From positions 3,634,187 to 3,698,186 of the forward strand of contig JADCRB010000026.1 of the NCBI GenBank assembly GCA_021464245.1: 64,000 nt of DNA. The letters are read 5' to 3'. Below the pieces are notes generated by a model. That model was not told the origin of the DNA. It was given only the letters and a program-made list of their open reading frames with translations, and made no database searches. Shown here in pieces: positions 51,261 to 63,475 of the stretch. Made by a program: the position numbers and the translations under genes. This DNA comes from Carallia brachiata (taxonomy: Eukaryota > Streptophyta > Magnoliopsida > Malpighiales > Rhizophoraceae). Numbering within the stretch: the first letter of the stretch is position 1; each line of letters begins with the position of its first letter.

Positions 51261-51269
51261 TCACTGTTC

Positions 51270-52255
51270 GTAGTCATAAGAAAAGCTCATTGTCTAGGAA
51301 TTGCACACCCTAGATAGGTTTGAGCCATAGCTTCGTTGACGATTACCCCAATCTTGAGATTTAATGACAGGCTTAAAAAGTCACCATATCAAGTTCGAGA
51401 TCCAGAATCGATTTAAAATATTAAAATTGAATCCTACGATAATATTGTAAAATTATAAAATTTTATAAAAACTAAAAAATTAATTAATTTTAATTATATA
51501 TAACTAACAATTAAGTAATTTATATATATTAACTCAATATAAATAAGAAAAATTATAATAATTTTATTATTTTATAGGAGAAAAATAATTGTATCTCTCT
51601 ATAATTTCATTTATCTATATATAGCTGTTAGAGAATTTTTTTTAAATTACAGATTTTTTTATTTAATTACTTGTTTACTAATATTCAGTATTTAAATTTT
51701 AATAAAAATATATATGTATTATTTTTTATCATAAATAAAATTAGTTATATCTCAAAAACCTATAATAAAGAAAATAAGAGTCATAGGATTTGATCAAATC
51801 GAAATTCTACTGATTTTACGATTTGATTTGAGAATCTACCATGATTTTATAGTGAAAAGATTGTCTATCTGAATCATTGACTTCATATATAATTGTAAGA
51901 TCGTAAAATCCATAATTCGGATCGATATTTTAACAATTTTACACTTGACACTCTTATCGACTTCTCAGGGTGTATATAAAAGTAAAAAATAGTTGAAACT
52001 TTAAACTATAAGATTTTCATTTTGACTTTTTTTTTTTAAATCAGTCTAACTAATTTATAATTTTATACCACACAATAAGTAGGTTCTATTTAAATAAAAA
52101 AAATTAAAAATATATTTAAATAACATTAAATTATAAATTAATTTTACTCAAAAAAATATAATTAACAAATACCTTAAACTATTGCTCATAAACATTAATA
52201 ATAATTTTATATGTAATATTATTAAAAAAACAAAAAAAAATGGTGGAACCCACTT
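51270..52255. other. AT-rich intergenic DNA
   Basis: No gene. Part of 52050-52165 resembles 31405-31520 closely (a shared TTTAAATAA...TTAAATTAT.AATTAATTTTACTCA block), so a dispersed repeat family is present. Confidence 0.55.
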
Positions 52256-52271
52256 CACAAAACATCACCCA

Positions 52272-52413
52272 CCCCCCCCCCCCCCCGGCAACGTTTCGGA
52301 CTTTGTATTCCTCAGTGGTGCATGGGCACGGAAAATGATGCCCCCCCCCCCCCCCCCCCGGCAACGTTTCGGACTTTGTATTCCTCAGTGGTGCATGGGC
52401 ACGGAAAATGATG
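52272..52413. repeat. Perfect 54-bp tandem duplication with poly-C tracts
   Basis: C15 (52272-52286), a 54-bp unit (52287-52340), C19 (52341-52359), then the same 54 bp again (52360-52413) without a mismatch. About 180 bp upstream of the seed-maturation-like start codon. Confidence 0.95.
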
Positions 52414-52444
52414 CCAATAAAAAGTTAATGCATGTTTTGTACAT

Positions 52445-52497
52445 GACACGTAGAGATTAGTGTCACCTATAAGATGAACACGTACGTACCTTATATG
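52445..52497 (+). promoter_or_regulatory. Putative ABA-responsive promoter elements and TATA box
   Basis: GACACGT (52445-52451) is the complement of ACGTGTC, which fits the ABRE consensus ACGTGKC. ACACGTACGT lies at 52478-52487. TTATATG (52491-52497) could be the TATA box, about 100 bp upstream of the start codon. Inferred from motif and position only. Confidence 0.45.
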
Positions 52498-52593
52498 CCT
52501 GGCAAAGAAACTAGCTAAAAAGGAAACGCCACGAAGAGATTAAGCTATAAGAGAAGGTTTTTCAAAGCACAAACCGTCTGACCAGTCAAAATC

Positions 52594-52854
52594 ATGACGG
52601 AGAGGGTGAAGAAATTGGATATGGAGCAAGATGATCAGCAGAAGCAACAACGGACGGAGAAAAAACCAGAGGAACATCCCAACAAGAAGGGAAGCTCAGA
52701 GGGTCTCCCATTTCAGGAGAGTCCGTACGTGAACTACGAGGATCTGGAAGATTACAAGCGCAAGGGATACGGAACTGAAGGTCATCAGCAACCAGAGCCC
52801 AGTGGTGGCCCTGGCGGAACGGACGCACCGACTCCTTCCGGTGGCGGACGCTAA
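52594..52854 (+). CDS. Small hydrophilic seed-maturation/LEA-like protein
   Basis: 86 residues, one exon, start ATG 52594 and stop 52852-52854. Very rich in Glu, Gln, Lys, Gly and Pro with no Cys or Trp, so probably disordered. The centre, SPYVNYEDLEDYKRKGYGTE followed by GHQQPEP, and the Gly-rich TDAPTPSGGG tail resemble the seed-maturation protein PM41-like group, small proteins accumulating late in seed development. ABRE-like motifs upstream agree with that. The family name is from memory of the motif pattern; the small hydrophilic nature is seen directly. Confidence 0.7.
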   Translation: MTERVKKLDMEQDDQQKQQRTEKKPEEHPNKKGSSEGLPFQESPYVNYEDLEDYKRKGYGTEGHQQPEPSGGPGGTDAPTPSGGGR

Positions 52855-52859
52855 CCCTG

Positions 52860-55800
52860 CTGGTGCTGTTAGATTTCAAGAGTTCGCCTAATATATAATA
52901 ATAGATGTTTAATTCAGCTTTGATACGTACGTATAGGGTGAATATGCTGCCAAAGTTTTGTGCTGAGATTTGTATCCCGCTAGCTATAATTAGTCTTCTT
53001 AATTAGTACTAAAGACATCTTCAGTTCTAATTTCAAATCGAAGTTAATTAACTAAAAGTATCACTTAATTCATTTTATTCGGTACTATTATATTTAACAT
53101 TATGAAGGGCAATAGACATTGGTATTACATTAACTTGTTTTTATTTTAATAGGTTCGCCTTATTTTTTTTGCCTTATTTTTTTTTCCTCTAATGTAATAT
53201 TAAGTAAATATTAAGCAAACTTAAAGTCTTTCAAAAGAGAGTCAAATTTTAAGACAACTTACGAACGAGTAATGCTATTATTCAAGACAAGATTACCCTT
53301 AATTACACAAATCACTAAATAAATTATCCTACTAATTACACAAAAGAATCGTTCATTAATTACTGTAAGTTATTAAGATTAAGATTATCTCTTTCATTAA
53401 ATATTTTATCTATCTTTCCCTTCATATATTTTTGATATTTCTCTGCATAACAACAAAGAATCCCATATGGGCCTCGTTGGGGGTAGTTGTATGACGACTA
53501 CCTCCATTAGAATATGCTGAACAATGGACTAGGCTATCGAAACAAAGGTGTCCGCTTGATTGCAAACCTAGCTGGGCTCACAAGACACAAATGTTTCTAG
53601 GGCCACGGTGATTATGAAGTCCATCGAGTTGTAAAGAGCCAACGGGTTAGTAGCCTGTCAAGAGGCCCTTAAACTTAATGTGGGCTTCATCCGATCAGGT
53701 CTCTGTGTTCAAACAATTTATTTTGTTTTCTCCATGGAAATGTATTACGATTTTTATGAGTGAGGGCCACAATATTTTCTCTGTTTTGTTTTTTTTTTCC
53801 CCCGTCGGGAGGACCCAAAAGGGCGTAATGATTAATGGAACAGGACTTTTCTATCTCTTGGTTTTGAAATCGTGCGAGTTTTTACTCAAATTAGCATAAA
53901 GCGATTTAATATATTATTAAAGACTAGCCATAATTGTAAGCCTTATTTTGCATAGTCTACTTTTTTACTGTTTTATCTTTCTTTCTTTGTCTCTCTTTTT
54001 TTTTTTTTTTGGTTTAAAGGGGTAATACAAAGTCTACTTTTGCATACGAAAATATCAAAATATGCGTAAGCCTTTCTTGACTATTAGCTTTTTCGAGATT
54101 ATCAAAGTGGGCTAAACCAAAGATCGGTGATTAACTTCTTCACGGTTAAGATTTTCTCCAGTCAATCCAATTAGCAAATGGCTTGTTATAGTTGTTTCTT
54201 ATTGTGGCCGACATGAAACCGATTCCATTGTCAACATAGTGTTATAACATTTAAAAGTTTTCCATGAGTAATGTGTTGACACATTAAGAAAGGCACAAAA
54301 AATACAAGACACACGAAAGATCTATAAAAATAATTTAAACATTTTTTAAGTTGTACGAAAATTAGTTTCCTTCCACGTGATTATTCAAACGATTTTGTGC
54401 TATATATTATGTGTATTGTGTGAAGGCCGATTGGGAAAATAGAATTATAAATAGTTTAAAACTGATAAAGATTATTAGGCCAGCCAAATTTCAAAGTCAA
54501 AACCTGTTCATATATGGGCCAACTTTAATCTTTTATGCTCTCTTCGGCTTTTACTTTAGTTTTGCATTATAACAATGAGTCTCATCAAATTTAATACATT
54601 TACACTTATAAATAAGAGAGCTTTTCCTCTTTAAGATAGACTCTTTTCTTCCAGTTCTTATCACTCTATCCTCGCTCTCAAGCTATATACTCACTCAAGT
54701 AATAGAGAAGATAAACAAACCTCGACTTTCCTTAATTGTACTTCATCTTGCAAGTGTTGGTTTTCAGCTCAATCCGGTATCATCCACTGTATCCGATATC
54801 ATCCACCACAATTCTTCTCTTTGGGATTAGATGTGAGCTAAACCTAAGACCAACCCAAATGCTCGTGCATCATCAAAGACAAAACAAAACACCCTTGATT
54901 CTTTTGCAGTTGCACTAAAACCGTTAAATAGTACAAAGTCTAGTGCAGAATGAAAAATTGAATGAAATTTCACCTGCTTGTGCCAATGTTTTCTCCTGTC
55001 ATACCGCGTAGGAAAAATAATCCATAACATATATTAACATAAAATATTTAAATAAATTAAGAATTAGAATTGTAAAATTATAATCAATAAATTATGTAGA
55101 AAACATAGAATATAAAATAAATTATATAATTTTGTGACAAATATAAATTGAGAGAAAAAATATCATATATGAAGTATACAAAAGTACTATCTTTAAAGAT
55201 GGATTTGCGTTCCTGCAGACAAATAGTCGCAGTGCATCGGGTTCTGACGGCTATCCTTCTAGAATACGACAGATCTTCCCACTTGCATGAACTTCACGAG
55301 TGAGGCAACAGAAATAATACGTCTTTTGATTAATCCAGTAACATGCCTCAGATTGTTGTTAGAAGCTCTCTTCCAAGAATATAAGAAGAGTCATATTTAT
55401 ACTAGTCGAGTGTTGATAACATATAAAGTATATCAATATCAAAAATAAATTCTAACGGTCATAAACAGTTAATGTCATAATAACTAGTAACAGACACATA
55501 ACAGTTAATTCTTATTTAATAGAAATTAATTTTTTTAAAATACACATTATTTCCAACAATCTGTTCAATAGGAAGGGAGACCAGCTTATAAACACAACTA
55601 TTTGAGTTTTCCTTGATTTATTATCATGCGGAAATTGCCTAATGTTTTGTTTGGCAAGAAAAAAAGAAAGGAAGAAAGAGAGGAAAACGGGAGGCAAATG
55701 GGCCTGATTGTATTTGGGAAGTGCTTGGATTGTGAGGCAGAGGTGACCAAATTGAGATATTTTCTTCCTTGGCTTACACAAAAGTTCCTCTCCAGAATTG

Positions 55801-57430
55801 AAGAGAGCGTAGCTGGCCCTCCGACATAAGAAACATAAATTTTACTGTCTCTGCTCTTTTTCCAAAATTATAATCATACTGGGTTTTTTGTCGCATTGCG
55901 CAAACATCAATCCATTTATCTAATTTAAGTACGTAAGATGTAATTTTTAAGGACATGATTTATTTGTTATCTGAATAGTCACTTGACCAAAGATTAGAGA
56001 AAACGTTAGAATTTGAATTTCTACTTTTCTGTCTCCATCGACCTGCCCTTTCTCTCTAAAAAAAAAATAGAAAACTGTTATTGCAACTAAAATAAAATGG
56101 GTAAAATATAATGTTTACGAACGAAAATAACAAAATGTTGGATTTATGGATGTTAGTATTGTCAATTTCCGTTGTACCAAAACAAATCAATATCAACGTT
56201 GTCAATATCGTCGGTTTTGACTCTTATTCGAAAATTTGAATCTCCCCCGCGGTTCTTCCTTCTGCGTTCATGCATCCCATACCATTCTTTTTTTTTTTTT
56301 GTTTGTTAATAATCTCCCCCTCGGTTTTGACTCTCTTTTTTTTTTAAAATCTACCTATACCATTTCTTTCTTTCTTTCTTTGTTTTTTTAGAACCATTTC
56401 TTTCTCTATTTCCTAATACAGAAAAGTAAACGCCCTCAACGTGAAAAAGCAAATTAAAGACAGACAGCCCCTCTGGTCACATTCAATCTCATTCAATCAC
56501 AAGGTCTCCGTGATAGAATATTCAATGCCTTTCTTCTTAATTCCACCACAATAATCATCCCTTCACTAATCTCTTTTACTAGTACTGTGCCAAAAAACTA
56601 ATCTCTTTTAGTAACAAATCCCATAAAGAAGCATGATTTGACATAAACGTCGAGCTGCAATTTGGCATCCCATATATTTCTTTTGATAAATAAAATAGGG
56701 GATCATTACATGGCCAAACAACTTTTTCCTACTACGTCCACATGAATTTTTTTTGTGCAACCACAAGTATTTTTTGTGCAACCACATAAGAAAAATGTGC
56801 AACGAAAAAATAATAATATTTTTTGAATTACTTTTTATCGATTTGGTTGCACAAAATACGTTCCTGATTGCACAAAAAAAATTTCGTGTGGAAACAATTG
56901 GGAGAAATCATTTGGCCATAAACTTTTTCCCAATAAAATAATTAAGTAGAAGTAGTATTCTACAACTCAGTCACGAATTGTCAGAAAGGCATCTCATATT
57001 TAAGGAACATAAAGTTATTGTAAACAAATTTGCGCATGACGTAACTGTCCACAGCCCCTCTTGAGCACCAATAATATAAAATGAAAACGAGAGCTCATAG
57101 GGAGCTCATGTGATGGCCGGCCCATTAGCAAAAATTTGGTTTGGTCCCAACTCATAGAAAAAGACTTTTCTGGATAGCCTGCAAAGGGCAAGCAATGTCT
57201 TCTCTGGTTTTTTATTTCTCGAATGTTAATACTTTTTTTTTCTTTGTTTGTCTTGTCTGCAGTAGCTTTCGGTCTTTGCACTGCACATGTCTCTGCCCCA
57301 ACTTTCTCGCTTTCAGGCAAAGATATTCAAATCACTGATGTTGCTTCACATTTAAATGTCTTCCTCTTTGTCCATAAATCTAGATTCTTTATTCTTTGCT
57401 TCTTAACAGGACGACCCCAACAGGTCTCCA
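52860..57430. other. Intergenic DNA, AT-rich
   Basis: 3' UTR of the seed-maturation-like gene, then several kilobases without a supportable gene. Short open frames at 53678-53899, 55626-55829 and 56753-56941 show no motif. 57140-57430 is probably the 5' UTR or promoter of the next gene. Confidence 0.5.
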
Positions 57431-57451
57431 ACAATGTTAGTGGTTCTAAAA

Positions 57452-58453
57452 ATGGCAGCTGAGAAGTGGCAACATTCTCATTCTGTTCATGAGGAGGAGG
57501 AAGAAGAAGAAGAAGAGGAGGAAGCATTGTCACTGTGTGATTTACCAGGCAATTTGATAAATGAAGAGAAACGATCAAGTAAAGAAGAATCTCGAGCAAC
57601 CTCCAACAATGAAGATGATTTCGTTTTTGTACCATGGGGTGGTGGTCGTTTCTCCACCGAAACAGAAATGTGTGCAGCTGATGACATGTTTTTCCAGGGC
57701 CAAATTCTCCCACTTCGGCTCTCAGTCAGTTCATCAGAAACCGGGTTTAACAAGTTCTCCAGGCTCGACAGCTTGAAAGCAAGCCGGAGCATGTCAAGGT
57801 CAGAGTCCATGGACCACGTTTCGATTGGTTGGTCAAGTTTCAGCAGTAGAAGCAGCAGTAGCAGACGTCACCAATCATCAAGCAATACCAGCACCAGCTC
57901 TGTCGCTGCCAGTGCAAGAAGAATCCCAAAGCCAAAAATCCCAGATCAGTTTTTCTCCCACCCAAGTCCCAAGCCGCAGATCAGATCGTCCAATGCAAAT
58001 CCTTCCTGTAATGGAACCCGAAAATCATCTGCATGGGACATTCTAAAACGGGGTCTTGTCCGCACACCAGAGATCAAATTACAAGATTTAAAGGTTCGCA
58101 GTTCTGTCAGTCGAAATAGTAGTAGTAGCTCTAGCACTACTAGTACTAGCAGCAATTCAAGGTTCCAAAATTTTAGTCAAGTCGTCGATGGCAATGCAGG
58201 AAGAGGAAAAATGGTGGAGAAACAGAGGAAACAGAGAGCTTTGATAGGTGGGTGTAGTTGCTCAGTTGTTAGCGCAGCAAAACCATTCACATTGAAGCCA
58301 ATCATCATTAAATGTATTGTTAATGATGCTAACAATGATAAAAGTGGGAGAGTGTTCACAGAAGAAGAGAGGTTGAAGATAAAGAATCAAACAGCGGAAA
58401 AGCATCAGACAACGTCGCGTCACCGAACGTTTGAGTGGTTAAGGCGGCTTTAA
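57452..58453 (+). CDS. Plant-specific Ser-rich protein with an FFQGQILPLRLS motif
   Basis: 333 residues in one exon from ATG 57452 (MAAEKWQHSH) to stop 58451-58453; an upstream in-frame ATG at 57434 adds six residues. An acidic run of 11 Glu leads to ALSLCDLPGNLI, then DDFVFVPWGGG, MCAADDMFFQGQILPLRLS, long Ser-rich stretches, SAWDILKRGLVRTPEIKLQD, and a basic C-terminus (HRTFEWLRRL). This layout matches a plant-only family often annotated as DUF1645-like or membrane-associated kinase regulator-like. The exact family and role are uncertain. No signal peptide or membrane segment is seen. The frame is unbroken. Confidence 0.75.
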   Translation: MAAEKWQHSHSVHEEEEEEEEEEEALSLCDLPGNLINEEKRSSKEESRATSNNEDDFVFVPWGGGRFSTETEMCAADDMFFQGQILPLRLSVSSSETGFNKFSRLDSLKASRSMSRSESMDHVSIGWSSFSSRSSSSRRHQSSSNTSTSSVAASARRIPKPKIPDQFFSHPSPKPQIRSSNANPSCNGTRKSSAWDILKRGLVRTPEIKLQDLKVRSSVSRNSSSSSSTTSTSSNSRFQNFSQVVDGNAGRGKMVEKQRKQRALIGGCSCSVVSAAKPFTLKPIIIKCIVNDANNDKSGRVFTEEERLKIKNQTAEKHQTTSRHRTFEWLRRL

Positions 58454-58459
58454 TATAAA

Positions 58460-61400
58460 CAAAGGCTGAGCCAATCTTTGATTCTTGATCATGATGAGAA
58501 GGGCCAGAAGACATAAAGGCTCCTGAAACTAGACCTCCGCATGCTTGTTTTTTTTTTTTTTTATCATGTATAATAGGCCACTTTTTAAAGGCGTTTGAGG
58601 TAATTGTATCTTGAAGTAGAGAGGTTCCCCCAGCATGGAGCTGAGAAATTGTAGATGCTATGTATTTTAATTACTATTAGTCTATGGGGATATATATATT
58701 GATTGTTGTTCAATATATATATATATATAAATTGATTGACAGAAACATTATGATCTAATAATAAAAAAAATTTTTTTAAGGAACGCTTAAATAATTTGAA
58801 TTTAAAATTTTTATTATAGAGATGTTGAGTTTAAATTCTGAAAAAAAAAAAGATGTGAGATTTATGAGAACGAAAAATTATTATTATTGTGTAGCTCACG
58901 GTCAAAATAGACATCATAATAGACAAAAAAAAAAAAAGTAAGAAGAATTGTTTAATTCTTAAATTCCATTCTTTGTCTAGATTTTTAATAGTGTTAAACA
59001 TATAATATAGACATGGACAATTGTGAACATATTTATCTGGTTATTCTTACCAAATATCACGGAATTTGCCTTTATGAGCTCAGCGTGTGGTCCAACCATC
59101 ACATAGTGTGAAGACAATAATTTTCAAATAAAACTATGGAATACTACCGGCTTTTTCACTTTTTTGGGACGAAAAAAATATATTGGTTGTGAATTGAAGC
59201 CCGTGATGGCTGGAAATGATGAAAAATGTAGAGGGGCAGCTGGTGTTGGTGGACGAGGTGTTTGTCATGATGAAAGTTTGACATTTTGTTGCAGGTGGGG
59301 CGCCGGAAGAGCCATTTCTGACCGCCACAAGAGCACATACCAGAGAGAAAGCAGCAGGAAAAAGATATGCGCACTGTTGCTTGGAAAAAGAAAAGGCGAA
59401 TAATTGCGGTAGTTTTAATTTTACGTCTCTTTCTCGATAGCTTTCTACTTTGTCAAAAATAATAATATGCGATGGCCTGCACTTTCGAATGAATTTTTAA
59501 GGGGGTTGCAGGACTTGCTGCACTATTTAGAAGATGCTTCCCGTAATCATTATATCAGGGTTTGACTTCAGATTTGGTGCCCATCCCCTCATCCCAAACT
59601 AACTAGACTCTAGTTTTATAAGACTAAAAAAAAAATAAATTTTTAATTATTTAAAATATTTTATTATATACTTTAATATCAAATTATAATAAAATAGTTA
59701 TATAATTTATTTAATAATATTTAACAATTTTATCGTAAGAGTCATCCCTTCTTTTTAAATTTTTATCAATTAAAAATTTGTATCACTTTATTACTATCTA
59801 AATATTACTATTTAATATTTTTTTTTTTTAATTTTTTTTAAGTCCTATTGTTTAGGCGGCAGAAGATTATTATTTCACAAAAGACTTGATTACATAGAAA
59901 TAATTAGTGACATACACATAAAATATGTTATTTATCTACCAATATTGAATAATTTTTTTTTAATTTAATAAAATTTTCATAATCTAACGATTTAAATCAT
60001 TATGTGTTGACAACCTATCCACAGTTATGTGACATTTATCGTTTCTGTTTTACAAATGTTGTGTATTGAAATCTATTATCGCGTTAAATGTAAGAATATA
60101 ATATTACCATATTTAATATAAACAATTATAAATTGCAATAGATATATAAAATGACAGTAATATAATTATATTATTAAAAAATTAGATATAGAAAAATGGG
60201 TCGGATGGCTCGGAGTTTGACCAAGGCCGGCCCGAAGTACGGTATATCATCAATAGTAGTGTTTCATGCCAACCACAACCCGCGACTGGGATAAGAGCCC
60301 TAGGCACATGAGCCTAGCCAAGATGGCCCATGTCTCTTTTTGCTGTTTGGAAAAAAAAAAAAGTTAGCTGATTAAACATTTCCAAAATATTTGAAAGATT
60401 TTGTTATACAATTGCATACAAAAATTTAATAGTAACCTTCCGATTTGAAAAATAATCAAATTATTCACAAATAAAAAAAAGAAATCTTATGCACTGTGGC
60501 CGTTGCTTGATTAACAGGCACAAATGTACTTTGTTGATCAAGCCGGGGCTCATGGTCTGCCAGCTGCAAGCAAGGGCAAAAAATGGATAGAAGAACTGAA
60601 GAACTTGTAAATTTGCCAATGTCTAATACTTTATAAATTTATGTTAGATAGTTTCAGAAAGTTTCTTTTTCAGTCAATTGATAACAAATATTATCAAGGG
60701 TAAACTATCTCAAGTTTTAGAATTTTTATTTGATGTAAAAATTTTCGGTTGATCATCTTTATTTTAGTACATCGGAATTAAATTTCACATTTCGGAGTAT
60801 TTGAAGTAGGTAAGATTTAATCTCTAATTTCCTTTAAAAAAATTTCTCGCAACCAATCAAGTTAAACATAGTGGGTTTCACTAAAAAAGTCTAAATTCTA
60901 GTGATCTCCCTATTTCTATTTCTATTTACATTTAGCGAAATGTAATCAAATTACCATGGTTTCAACTAACAGTAAAAAAAACTATCCTTTGACTATTAAA
61001 ATTAGACGATTAATAAATCACATTGTTAACTTTTGACAACATATGTAACGCAACTATTAAGATTCTAACTATTATAATTCTGAAAATTAAAAATCTTAAG
61101 TTCAAATTTTAGTCAAAATTAATTTAAAAAAAAAAACCAAACGATTGAGACCAAATCAAACGTTTCAAAACTTAGTCAAAGACGTCATAGCCAAAAGACG
61201 TCATAAAGTAATTTCCTAAACGAATATAGGTCAAAAGTACTAAATATTTGATTTCAGCCCACAATAATTAGTGAATATGGGAAAACGAGGTCGGATGTAT
61301 CCGCCTGTTTGCTACTGAATTCTTCGACAAAATCATTCAAATACTTAAATTTAATTAGTGTTATCCAACAGAAATCTCTTTTTAACCTTAGGAACAAAAA

Positions 61401-63470
61401 GGAAGATCCAGTAATGATTGTGTAACTTCGTAGACAACAATATATAATGTTGGCTTGGTTCTTAGTAACAGATGAATCGCAGACCTCGGTCTCATCTTAA
61501 GCAAGAGCACAAACTGAAAAAACCAGATGCGAGACATCAAAATGATCCGTTGTGACAATAAGTTTGTACGTCAAATAACATTTATAATATATCAATAAGG
61601 GAGAAATTAAGGATTCGAACTCCTAACTTCTTTAACTGTCTTTCTTTCCTCAAATCAGTTGGTTTAAATTTTAAATTTAAGAAAATTAAAAAAAAAAAGA
61701 CCCGCCGTGTGCTTGGTGTGTTTCATTGATAAACGTTTGGGCAATCCAAACTCTTCCACCCCATACTTATTAGGATCAAAATCTCCTTTTACCAAATGAT
61801 TACATGAATGCGAAATTAATATAGTCCAGACATTATATTATTATAATTATTGATCTTATATTTTTAAATTTTTTAAATTAATCACAGGTAACAATAAAAT
61901 TAGAAATATACTTATAATAATTATTATAATGCAATGTAGATCAATGTCTATAACACGTTAAGGATGAGTGCATCCATGTATCGAAATGCCTTCTATTATT
62001 TTGCGGTATGATTTATATGATTAACATTTGTCCATCAGAATTTGCTAAAAAGATTAAAAGAAAAAGACATGCAAGAAATGGGACATTTTTAAAAGACATT
62101 TTAATTGACTGACTTGGCGTCTAATTTGTATCATTGGATTTTCTAAGCATGACTTCTCTACCCAAAATTTATGGGCAAGGTTATCAAAAAAATTTTCCAC
62201 CTTGACTTTGAACAGTCACATAATCTGATCAATAAGAACTTGTATAATTCGAATTGAACTTTTTTCTTTTTTTCCGAATCATGAAGTCTCCTCGTGCACA
62301 TAACTATATATTATTTTTTAATCTCATAAGAAATTGGTATTCTTATTTCCGGCCCCTATTTTTGAAAGTGTCCCAGTTCAAGATCTTACCACACGACATG
62401 AGGTAGAAATTCATGTCTTGTCAAATGCAATATTTTTTAGTAAAGTAATTGCATTTAACATACTATAATTTGAGTTTCGTAATAATTCACACTTTAAAAA
62501 CATGTTATGACTGAAGACCTTTAGTCAATCATAGTGAAAACACACATCTATGTCTTTCTTTGAAAAAAATTTGTTACGTCTCAAAAAAGATAACTTTAAA
62601 AATTACCAAATTGCAACAAAAAAAAAGATGCATCTCCTCATCTGAGATTTTTAGCGGCATGACAACGATTAAAAAAGAAGAAAATCAATGAAACAAGCAG
62701 TCCAACCCAAAAATTCAACCCCTATGCGAATTTTTTCTTATAACAAGTTAAAGATAATTTAGTCTCTTTATGACATTTATAATGATTTAATTATAATTAT
62801 TTAAAATTTTATTAACAGATATTTAAAAGAATATACTAATTGTTATCGGATTCAAGTATTAGTTTTTTTTTTTTTTGTAGATTTTAAAATATAAGATATA
62901 AATTTTTATTATGAACCAAAACTAGCATATTTTAAATGTAATTTTTTTATCAATGAAAAAACTATTCCTGGTAACATAGTAATCACCAACCACTTTTATT
63001 CGTACGAGTGTTTGTACTTAATGGTCTTCCCACTTCAGCCTACTATACTACGTGTTCAATCCGCGTCTCGATTAAATTAAATGATAAATTTCTTAGTGCT
63101 AATTATTTATTTAATTATTATGTCAAGCTCCGGTTGGCTGATTGGCTTCGCTGCCTCAGTAGTCAGCATTCCCTCCCAGAAATATAAACAAGCGCAAATG
63201 TTTTTAACTTTTACAAAAAACACGCCATGGAATTGGATTCGAACCTGACAAAAAACCAGTGGATAAGTATTTCTCAGTCCCCGTCAACTCCACACAATTT
63301 AACTTCCTTTCCTTAACACTTCCTGACAATCCATATTTGGTTAGTTCATTGAATAATTCAAAGTCCAAAGTTGTTCAAAAAACACGAAAGCCGAAAAAAT
63401 AAATCTGAATAGGATCCAAGCAAGCAGTTTATACATATATTCAAAGGTTATAGCAGCAGGCAAATAAACC
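58460..63470. other. 3' UTR and long intergenic region
   Basis: Poly-T and TA-rich tracts follow the stop codon, with a TATATA hairpin at about 58690-58730. Then about 4.5 kb of AT-rich DNA without a supportable gene; a short frame at 59203-59403 has no motif. A GC-richer patch (60195-60340) was not identified. Confidence 0.5.
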
Positions 63471-63475
63471 TCTTG

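Noticed and set aside
52592..52879. 95-codon - strand frame over the seed-maturation-like gene
   Set aside because: Antisense shadow; the + strand frame has the recognisable hydrophilic protein and upstream motifs.
57327..57810. Antisense frames across the Ser-rich gene
   Set aside because: Result of the Glu/Ser repeat codons; no independent motif.
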